In this document: piece by piece, positions 57,301-64,000 of the stretch
Numbering within the stretch: position 1 is the first letter of the stretch
Layout of the letters: each line of letters opens with the position of its first letter
From: Rhabdornis inornatus
Taxonomy: Eukaryota > Chordata > Aves > Passeriformes > Rhabdornithidae
Assembly (NCBI GenBank): GCA_013397075.1
Contig: VWZS01003937.1
Location: 1,181,980 to 1,245,979 of the forward strand
Length of the DNA stretch: 64,000 nt
Reading direction: 5' to 3'
Program-made: the position numbers and the translations under genes
The notes under the pieces: generated by a model
Seen by the model: the letters and a program-made list of their open reading frames with translations, nothing else
Databases searched by the model: none
Told to the model about the DNA's origin: nothing

Positions 57301-58805
57301 CCAATCCAAAATTTTAATAGTAATAACCTTTTAACAAAATCCTAACTGGAGAGCATGCAAGTCAAAAGAGCTCAGAGATGAAAGAAGAATACATCTCTAG
57401 CAATTTCACTGTTTTCCATTTGTGAGGATTCTGTTATGTCACTTTTAAATCTTCTTTCCAGAAGCACACATGTCAATTCTCTTCCCAACAGAGCTCCTCA
57501 CGTTCCCTGCAAAAATATTTAGGCTCTTTTTTTTGTCTTTAAAGTCAAAGAGCATGTATATGTACATAGATATTATTTAGAACTTAAAATACAATTCAGG
57601 AAACAAAAGCTATGAGACACAGCACATTATCCTCATTATTTTACATGATCTCATCCTCTTCAAAACAATGATAGCCTTCCGGCTGCACTGTATCCAGGAC
57701 TGTGCACAGCACTCCAAACAGCTCTTTGCAGTAGCTGCACTGGAACTGACTAGTATCTTGTTTCCCTCCACTCCTTTTTTCAGCCTAGCTTCCTAAGGAA
57801 ATCAGATTTATGCAACCACTCAGGGAGGGAGGAAAGGGTACACATATGCACATACGCATCCACCGCACGTGAATGCCTGTCCATCCATCTATCTGACCTC
57901 ACTAATACCTCTAGAGCCCATTGGTCAGTTTGAATCACATTCAAAAGAGGAGCAGAGAATATCAGACTTTTAAGTTCTTGAAAGCTTCGTGAGCACAAAC
58001 TGCGGAGTATGGAAAAGTGTTTCCACAGAGAGAGGCTGCATGTCTTCTTAGACGTCAGTAAACTCACAGGGGAAAGAATAGTTCTGCTCCTTTCCTGCCT
58101 GCCGGAAAATCTTCAGTCAGAGGTCATAACCAGTAAAAGATGACCAAATTTCTTGTGTTCAGGAGTTCAGAAAATAGCTGAAGTTGAATTCACTACGGTT
58201 TTTAAAGTTGTTTTGAACAAAGTTGATGTTTTCCACATCATCTTTTTCCTGGTCTAGCATAGGAGTGGATTGCCTTACATGATACACATTCCCTGGTTCA
58301 GTTCCTTACTTTCAAGACCACTTGTTTTAAAAACATCAGCGTTATACCACTCATGGCAGCCTTCTACCTCTCTCAAACACAGAGAAATTAAAATTGGAAG
58401 AGTTTAGGATTCCTTTCAGGTCCCAAGATTAAAGAAGTACGTGGCTCTGTACCATAATCAACTATTGAATAAAGTTCCAAAAAGACAGTGCAGCAAATGC
58501 AATAATCATTTTTATTCACTACTACTCTGGAACACAAGTACTACCACACCTGCAGGTTCTTCTGCTCAAGACAGCTGTAAGTAATAAAACAGATAATGAG
58601 GTTTCAGTGGACATCTCTGTAGCTCTTCTCACATCCCCCCAATGAACTATGCACGGTTCATCTGTATCCAAATAGCCACTTTTATCCAATTATACTAACA
58701 TTAAAATTCAAATCTAGGTACACCTTAAGGCATAGATCCACAAAGTAAGGAGCTCGCAAAAAGAAAATACAGCCACAGCTGAAAGGCAAAAAGAAAAAAA
58801 AAAAA
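48386..58805. other. AT-rich intronic sequence, no gene seen
   Basis: Begins with CAAA-type simple sequence at about 48,606-48,640. No exon or interspersed repeat was recognised up to the CpG island boundary. Confidence 0.6.
54346..54346. other. Single N in intron
   Basis: A single ambiguous base or contig join in AAATAAANTTGATT. The region 54,170-54,560 around it is somewhat GC-richer than its surroundings and contains two GTGAGGACAC copies about 27 bases apart (54,492 and 54,519). No exon was recognised. Confidence 0.9.
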
Positions 58806-58806
58806 N
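58806..58806. other. Single N at a contig join between intron and CpG island
   Basis: Preceded by an A-run and followed by abrupt CpG-rich sequence. The sharp composition change suggests that sequence is missing or compressed here. Confidence 0.9.
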
Positions 58807-59178
58807 CGGGGCGCGGCGTGCCAGGAAAGCGCCTCGCAGGCGGGAGGGCGAGACAGCCGAGGGGCAGAGGGGCAGCCGGGCCGCACGTCCCTGCGAACGG
58901 AGAGTCTGTGCCACGCGAAGCCTCCTCCCCGCTCCCACACCCCGCGGCAGGGCTCGGGCCGCTCCCGCCGGGCTCTCGGGCAGCGCGGGGAGGGCACCCG
59001 CCGAGCCCGCACCGAGAGGAGGCCGAGCGGCCGCTCCGGCCCCACTCCCGCCCGCCGGCACGGGGCGACCGCGGCCCCGCGCCCTCCCGCCGCGCTCAGG
59101 CTCGGTGGGAGCCGGCGAGGCTTTGGGAACGGCTGGCTGAGGGGCGTCCTTTGTGCAGCGCCTCAATTCCCCCTTTAT
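58807..59178. other. GC-rich sequence at the left end of the first CpG-island contig
   Basis: This 372-base stretch lies between the N at 58,806 and the start of the duplicated unit. It is CpG-dense and, in gene orientation, lies within the intron about 0.7 kb after the splice donor. No gene or known repeat was recognised. Confidence 0.6.
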
Positions 59179-60240
59179 TCCGCCCTCCCCGCCAGCCGGT
59201 CACTATCCCCGCTCCAGCGCCAGCCCCTCGTAGCAAGGAGCACATGTTTCCTCTCGGGCTCCTGGCCCGCCTTACAACGAGCCACGGCCAGGGAAAGGCG
59301 GCACCCGGTACCAGAGCCGAATCAGAAATATGGAATGTGAATGCGCGTGGCAGATCTGACGGGGGATGCAGAAAGAAGCGATCCATTTCACCCTTTTCGG
59401 TCCTCCGCCGCCGCTTTTCTGTCAACTGCCGATACCATAACGCTTCCTTATTGCCTGTTCAAGTAAGCAGGGGGGGACAGTCTCCATACCCCTACGTGTC
59501 ATTCCTGAACAAATTAAGCATGTACCAGGCAAAAGGCTGACATACATATACGTAGAGTTGTCTGATCCCGGAATGATGTCGAAATCCTCGAGGCGTTAAC
59601 AGCCAGCTCCCACAAAGAGCACTCAATTACATCGAGCATCCCCTTTGTCCGTGCATCCTCAATACACACCCGGCCGCTCCTCCATGCGTCCACACACGCC
59701 CCACGTATACGGCCCCTTTGTGTCCTCGCCTCCCCGCCACTCACAAAGAAATGCCCTTTCCACAAGGCATGCACCCAGCCTCGGACACAGCCCTTCGCCT
59801 TCCCCCGAGACACGCGCGACCCGCCGCCGGGCACAGCGCTCCGGTACCTACTTGTATTCAAGAAACAGTCCGTAAACCTCCTAAAGCAGCTTGCAGAATT
59901 AGATCCATCTTCCATGTCTGGCCCTAGGAGCAGGGGAGACGAGAAGGAGAAGAAGGCGCCTCTCTGCCGCTGCTGCCGCCTAGGAGTCCTGCTCCCGCCG
60001 GGGCCGTCGCCTCCTCGGATCCCGTCGCCGCGGGCTGCTGCTGCTGCAGCACCGAGGGAATTGCAGGACCACGGGCGAGAGGCGGCTGGGGAGAGGAGGA
60101 GCCGGGAGTGGTGCTGCCGGGGGCCGCCGGCTGCGGAACGGAGCAGCAAGCCCTGGATGGAGGAAGAACAGAAGAGTCTCCTCCTGCCGCTGCCGCCTGG
60201 ATGGGCGATCAAGTGAGCTGCTGCTGCTGCTGCTCCGCCA
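59179..60240. repeat. Exact 1,062-base duplicate, copy 1 (probable assembly artefact)
   Basis: Every base I compared matches 60,399-61,460 at a constant offset of 1,220, including coding, leader and intronic parts. The copy ends exactly at the single N at 60,241. On its left it continues into 58,807-59,178, which copy 2 does not have. It therefore behaves as the right end of a contig that overlaps the left end of the next contig. Confidence 0.93.
59852..59915 (-). CDS. PDE10A: PDE10A2-type first coding exon, assembly copy 1
   Basis: The minus-strand ATG is at 59,915. The exon encodes 21 full codons plus the first base of a serine codon, and ends at 59,852 before donor GTAGGT. The sequence is identical to 61,072-61,135, where the full annotation is given. 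This copy lies in a contig that ends at the N at 60,241, so its upstream reading frame is cut after about 325 bases. The two copies most likely represent one genomic exon. Confidence 0.85.
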
Positions 60241-60241
60241 N

Positions 60242-60397
60242 CAGCCCTGATACATGCTCCGCTTGTAAATTCTTTAGTCCCGTGACCACACCGAGCCCCA
60301 CCGAGCACATTTCCCGGCGGGGCGCTGGAAGTGAGGGCTGGCGGGGGGACAGGGGCATGCAGACCCCGGGGAATTTCGGCTCGAAGCCCCGGCCGGT
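60242..60397. other. Orphan 156-base contig between two Ns
   Basis: A GC-rich piece bounded by single Ns at 60,241 and 60,398. It is not part of the duplicated unit and I saw no second copy of it in the window. It probably belongs elsewhere in the island (for example in the gap at 58,806) and was placed between two overlapping contigs during scaffolding. No gene is recognisable in it. Confidence 0.6.
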
Positions 60398-60398
60398 N

Positions 60399-61460
60399 TC
60401 CGCCCTCCCCGCCAGCCGGTCACTATCCCCGCTCCAGCGCCAGCCCCTCGTAGCAAGGAGCACATGTTTCCTCTCGGGCTCCTGGCCCGCCTTACAACGA
60501 GCCACGGCCAGGGAAAGGCGGCACCCGGTACCAGAGCCGAATCAGAAATATGGAATGTGAATGCGCGTGGCAGATCTGACGGGGGATGCAGAAAGAAGCG
60601 ATCCATTTCACCCTTTTCGGTCCTCCGCCGCCGCTTTTCTGTCAACTGCCGATACCATAACGCTTCCTTATTGCCTGTTCAAGTAAGCAGGGGGGGACAG
60701 TCTCCATACCCCTACGTGTCATTCCTGAACAAATTAAGCATGTACCAGGCAAAAGGCTGACATACATATACGTAGAGTTGTCTGATCCCGGAATGATGTC
60801 GAAATCCTCGAGGCGTTAACAGCCAGCTCCCACAAAGAGCACTCAATTACATCGAGCATCCCCTTTGTCCGTGCATCCTCAATACACACCCGGCCGCTCC
60901 TCCATGCGTCCACACACGCCCCACGTATACGGCCCCTTTGTGTCCTCGCCTCCCCGCCACTCACAAAGAAATGCCCTTTCCACAAGGCATGCACCCAGCC
61001 TCGGACACAGCCCTTCGCCTTCCCCCGAGACACGCGCGACCCGCCGCCGGGCACAGCGCTCCGGTACCTACTTGTATTCAAGAAACAGTCCGTAAACCTC
61101 CTAAAGCAGCTTGCAGAATTAGATCCATCTTCCATGTCTGGCCCTAGGAGCAGGGGAGACGAGAAGGAGAAGAAGGCGCCTCTCTGCCGCTGCTGCCGCC
61201 TAGGAGTCCTGCTCCCGCCGGGGCCGTCGCCTCCTCGGATCCCGTCGCCGCGGGCTGCTGCTGCTGCAGCACCGAGGGAATTGCAGGACCACGGGCGAGA
61301 GGCGGCTGGGGAGAGGAGGAGCCGGGAGTGGTGCTGCCGGGGGCCGCCGGCTGCGGAACGGAGCAGCAAGCCCTGGATGGAGGAAGAACAGAAGAGTCTC
61401 CTCCTGCCGCTGCCGCCTGGATGGGCGATCAAGTGAGCTGCTGCTGCTGCTGCTCCGCCA
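60399..61460. repeat. Exact 1,062-base duplicate, copy 2 (probable assembly artefact)
   Basis: It begins immediately after the N at 60,398 and is identical to 59,179-60,240. On its right it continues without interruption through a TCC-rich tract into the rest of the CpG island. The contig that starts here carries the exon and its upstream region intact, so it is the better copy for studying the promoter. Confidence 0.93.
61072..61135 (-). CDS. PDE10A: PDE10A2-type first coding exon (phosphodiesterase 10A), assembly copy 2
   Basis: PDE10A hydrolyses cAMP and cGMP and in mammals is enriched in striatal medium spiny neurons. This exon gives the isoform-specific N-terminus; the GAF and catalytic domains lie in later exons outside the window. 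Seen: ATG at 61,135 with G at -3 and G at +4, then MEDG, an ASCFRR core, T15 and CFLNT, then A|GTAGGT. The split serine codon (A + next exon) fits the phase expected for joining the shared second exon. The mammalian PDE10A2 N-terminus is closely similar, including a cysteine reported as palmitoylated (human Cys11, here Cys10) and a threonine reported as a PKA site (human Thr16, here Thr15 in RRFT). Both are kept; the bird sequence is one residue shorter near the start. An alternative donor lies at 61,066 (GTACCG) but is a weaker match. Function is inferred from the family. Confidence 0.88.
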
Positions 61461-61933
61461 ACATCTCTTCCTCCTCCTCCTCCACCTCCTCCTCCTGCCG
61501 CTCTCGCTGCCTCTCCTCCTCCTTCCCTCCCTTGGAGACTTGTGAGGTTAAAGGAAAATGAGGAGGGGAAACGAGGAGGCGGCGGCAAGAAATAAAAAGA
61601 AGATGGAGAAGCGGAGGAGAAGGAGGGGATTGGAACGAGGAAAGGAGCCGCTGCCGCTCTAGAGACGATGCTGGCGGAGACGGCGGAGGAGGCTGTGCCT
61701 GTAGCGCGGCTCCTGCTGCTGGTGGTGGTTGTTAGGAGGAGAGAGAGGGAGCTGCAGGCAGGCGAGTCGCCTCCAGGAGCGGGGGGAGGAGGAGGAGACC
61801 CGCCACTGCCTCCACCTCCACCGCTCTGGCCATGGGAGTGGAGCGGGCGGCTGCCGGAGCCGGGCTTTTCCCCGGGTGCTGCAGCCAGGGGGGCCGAGGG
61901 GCGGGATAAGATCCGCTTCTCCGGGTTGGACAT
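61136..61933 (-). other. PDE10A: PDE10A 5' leader with an in-frame 266-codon open extension
   Basis: Directly upstream of the exon's ATG the same frame stays open for 266 codons, up to an ATG at 61,933 with A at -3. The conceptual product is low complexity: Pro, Ser, Gly and Ala runs, a stretch of nine glycines, and alanine runs from CTG/GCA repeats. This is typical of a GC-rich 5' UTR that happens to lack stops, so the default reading is untranslated leader. It could instead be a real N-terminal extension of a long PDE10A isoform. I recall that long N-terminally extended human PDE10A models exist, but I cannot confirm that they use the matching frame. No transcription start site can be fixed from sequence alone. 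Confidence 0.45.
61461..61660. repeat. Strand-asymmetric pyrimidine tract followed by purine tract
   Basis: Just upstream of the exon's contig overlap, the plus strand is TCC/CTC-rich at about 61,465-61,530, then switches to GGA/GAA-rich at about 61,558-61,650. A CTG run precedes it (five units at 61,438-61,452), with another at about 61,254-61,265. Such tracts are slippage-prone and hard to sequence, which explains why contig copy 1 stops exactly here. In the minus-strand leader frame they encode alanine, glycine and serine-rich runs. Confidence 0.7.
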
Positions 61934-64000
61934 GCTTCCGCTCTTCCCTCCCTTTCGCGATAGTTTAAGGCAGGACGTCTAGCAGAGATACCGGTGTAAA
62001 GCGAAAGGGGAAGCCGAAAAGGACGGAGCCAAACAAGGGACAACGGCAGATCGGTCCTGCGTTCCCTCCGGCAACTCCCGGGCAGTATTTCCTCCGAACC
62101 TCGGCTCCCCGCCCTCATAAAATCCTCACATTTCCGTTCCCCCTTTAGGCCAGAGGGAACAGAGCGCTACTGACCACCAAGCGGTTTCAATCCCCTTTAA
62201 AGTCCGCTTTTCCCCATGCTCCCACCTCGCATTCAAAGCAAGAAAACGGCAACAATCTGTATTTTCTTCGAGGGAGGCAAATATTGCCCCGTATGTGCGC
62301 GCTCGCCTGCAAAGAGGCAGATACAGTCACTGCAGTGCCGCTTCCAGCAGCAGCCCCGGCCGCCAGAAAACGCCCACTGGCGGAGCCAGCGCTTCCCAGG
62401 CTCCCTCCCTCCCTTCCTCTCACTGCCAGGCGCGCACACGGGAGCTACTGCACAGCGGTTACCTAAAGAAAAAGCGGGGAGAAACACGAGGAAAAGATCC
62501 TCCCTATGCGGTGTCATTATTTTAAACATGTATTTCCAGCTGCTGAGATCAAAAGGCAGACGCCCTGCTGTGCCTGGGCTGGAGACGCCAGAGAGCTGAT
62601 CCGTTTCTGTGGGGCATCCAACATCATTTCTACGCGAAGATGCCCCCCGACGCTCAGCATCACACGTGTTTGCTTTGGCTCCCCCGCGCTTTTCCCACCA
62701 CTTGGCACACTGACAGCCACACACCCCTCACCCCCAGCCCTCCGGCTCCCCGGAGGCTGCCTCAGACCCTGCTCTCAGATGCAGTGTGGCCCTGGGGCTG
62801 CCACTGGCCTTGCTCCGCAAGCACAGGCACCGTCGGTCGCCAGTGGAGCCTGTCGCGCTGGCCAGCCGCCACCTCAACCCGGCTCTAGGGTCCCTGGGCA
62901 TTCGGGGTGCCGCCCCGCCGCCGCAGCCCGCCCGTCCGAGCGCCTCGGCGGTGCGCGCTACGGCAGCCCTCAGCGGGGCAGCCGCCGGCAGAACGCTCGG
63001 CCAAGAGAAGCCCAAAGGCGGGCTCGCATCGGAGCGGGGCCGATGACCGCGCTCAAAGCCCCCGCCGCTTGTATTTCGTTTTCGCCCTAAATTCTCTCTA
63101 CCCTGGTCGTCAGCTGCCGAGAGACGGGAGGAGAGGTCCGAGCCCACCGGGGCTCATCTCCAGCAGCAGGAAAGGGTGGCCAGCATCGCCAGTTGGCTAT
63201 GGGGCTCCGCTCCGCCCGGCTGGGCGCTCCCGTCGGGCCGGGCCGAGCGGGACCACAGCCGTCGCAGAGCGGATGCCGCGCGCCGCCCGTGGCCACGACC
63301 GGAGCCCCAAGGCTGGGGGCAGCCCGCCGCCGAGCTCCCCTCCCGAGACAGCCGTGCCCCCAGCGCTGTCAGCGCCGGGAACCGGCCATCATCGTTCATC
63401 ACCCAGGCAGCCGGTGCAGCCCTCGGCGCCCCTGCCCTCACCCCGAAGCGGTGGTGCTCTCCTGGGCGGGGGCTGAGGTGCCCGGCCGTCGCCTCCCCTC
63501 GCCCCGCCGCAGCTGTCGGGCAGCGGGGCGACCCCCGCCCTCGCAGCGGGCGCGGGGGCTCAGCGCGGGCTGCCCGGCCGCCAGGCAGGAGCTCCCTCGG
63601 GGCACCCCCGGCGCCGACCGCCAGCGCGGGGGCAGCTCTGGGGCCCGGCTGCGAGGGACCGGTGCCCGGCGCAGTGCCACCCCGCCGCGGCAGGACAGTG
63701 CGCCCGGGGCTCCTGCCCCGCAGCTACCGGGACGGGGCGGAGGGAATCGCTCTCCCCAGGTGGACGATGCATCCCCTCGGCGCTCCCCCCCGCCAGCGGG
63801 CGGAGGAGCGGCCGCCGTGCTGGTGCCCACCCAGGCGGGGTCGCCGCCGTGCCGCTGTCAGCAGATTTTGTTGAGGTGCGGCGGGGTCCCCGCGCAGGCA
63901 GGGCGGGCGCTGCCCCGCGGCGGGGACGGAGCGGGCACGGCCGCAATCGTTGCAGATACTGGCGGAAAAGGTGTTCGTGTTGCCGCTGCCAGCAGGGCAC
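61661..64000. other. Upstream CpG-island sequence without a recognised gene
   Basis: GC-rich sequence upstream of PDE10A on its strand. Several long open frames exist on both strands at 62,200-64,000, but they overlap one another, are rich in Arg, Pro, Ala and Gly, and resemble no family I know. This is what CpG-dense DNA with few AT-rich stop codons produces by chance. A divergent non-coding transcript or further upstream PDE10A exons could be present but cannot be shown from sequence alone. Confidence 0.6.

Larger units (their letters stand above)
1..59851 (-). other. PDE10A: PDE10A intron after the PDE10A2-type first exon (partial)
   Basis: On the minus strand the intron starts at the donor GTAGGT (59,851 downwards in the first assembled exon copy; 61,071 in the second) and runs off the left edge. 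No acceptor or second exon was found. I looked on the minus strand for the shared second exon of PDE10A (it begins with an LTDEK-type sequence in mammals) and for the alternative PDE10A1-type first exon, and saw neither, but a by-eye search can miss diverged exons. The open frames in this stretch are short, scattered over both strands, and show no family resemblance apart from the CR1 fragment. That the whole stretch is intron is an inference from the exon call and the lack of other genes. Confidence 0.7.
58807..64000. promoter_or_regulatory. PDE10A: CpG island / promoter region of PDE10A, open at the right edge
   Basis: Composition changes abruptly at the N at 58,806, from AT-rich intron to CpG-dense sequence that persists to the window end, with a less dense stretch around 62,000-62,700. 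GGGCGG-type GC boxes are frequent, and a palindromic E-box CACGTG sits at 62,663-62,668. No convincing TATA box was seen at a sensible distance upstream of the minus-strand exon, as is common for CpG-island promoters. The island brackets the first coding exon, so promoter function for minus-strand PDE10A is a strong inference. The real length is about 1.2 kb less than drawn because of the internal assembly duplication. Confidence 0.8.

Noticed and set aside
58818..59540. 240-codon plus-strand frame
   Set aside because: Its last part is repeated as a 98-codon frame at 60,464-60,760 only because of the contig overlap. Composition is CpG-island noise and it lies antisense in the PDE10A intron start.
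59514..60308. 264-codon minus-strand frame with a different N-terminus from the 399-codon one
   Set aside because: It starts in the orphan 156-base contig and crosses an N; the junction is an assembly product.
59179..61460. Genuine tandem duplication of the PDE10A first exon
   Set aside because: Perfect identity over 1,062 bases, edges exactly at single Ns and the dovetail geometry favour an assembly artefact, though only reads can settle it.
62216..63874. Several plus- and minus-strand frames of 130-230 codons in the CpG island
   Set aside because: Mutually overlapping and Arg/Pro/Ala/Gly-rich, with no family resemblance or splice evidence; expected in stop-poor GC-rich DNA.

Overview
This is one window of a bird nuclear genome. 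The evidence is an AT-rich, repeat-poor intronic landscape, CR1 LINE fragments as the only recognisable interspersed LINE family, and one large CpG island at the right end. No prokaryotic gene, CRISPR array, tRNA or rRNA is visible. I am confident of only one cellular gene: PDE10A (dual cAMP/cGMP phosphodiesterase 10A), on the minus strand. Its PDE10A2-type first coding exon lies in the CpG island. It was recognised from a 22-residue N-terminus (MEDG..., ASCFRR core) followed by a good splice donor.

Layout: 1 to about 58,805 is AT-rich sequence that I read as the large intron downstream of that exon. By eye I found no second PDE10A exon. The intron holds a decayed CR1 reverse-transcriptase fragment (about 7,130-8,370, plus), a short CR1 3' end (about 12,517-12,640, minus), a second CR1 3' end (about 47,906-48,385, plus) and a candidate old LTR (about 38,882-39,345, minus). 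It also has a small CTTATC (GATA-type) cluster beside a G-run/purine tract (14,327-14,521), several hairpin-forming or short tandem sequences, and a 410-base assembly gap (29,111-29,520). 58,807-64,000 is a CpG island that runs off the right edge.

The CpG island is misassembled. Bases 59,179-60,240 and 60,399-61,460 are the same 1,062 bases at a constant offset of 1,220, separated by single Ns and an orphan 156-base piece. The first copy ends exactly at an N and the second continues onward, so these look like two contigs with an unmerged dovetail overlap. The exon therefore appears twice here, but the genome most likely has one copy.

I do not see an undescribed biological system. The points most worth a second look are the assembly artefact, a 266-codon open frame running without a stop into the PDE10A2 start codon, a pair of mutually exclusive hairpins at 32,384-32,423, and the LTR-like block.
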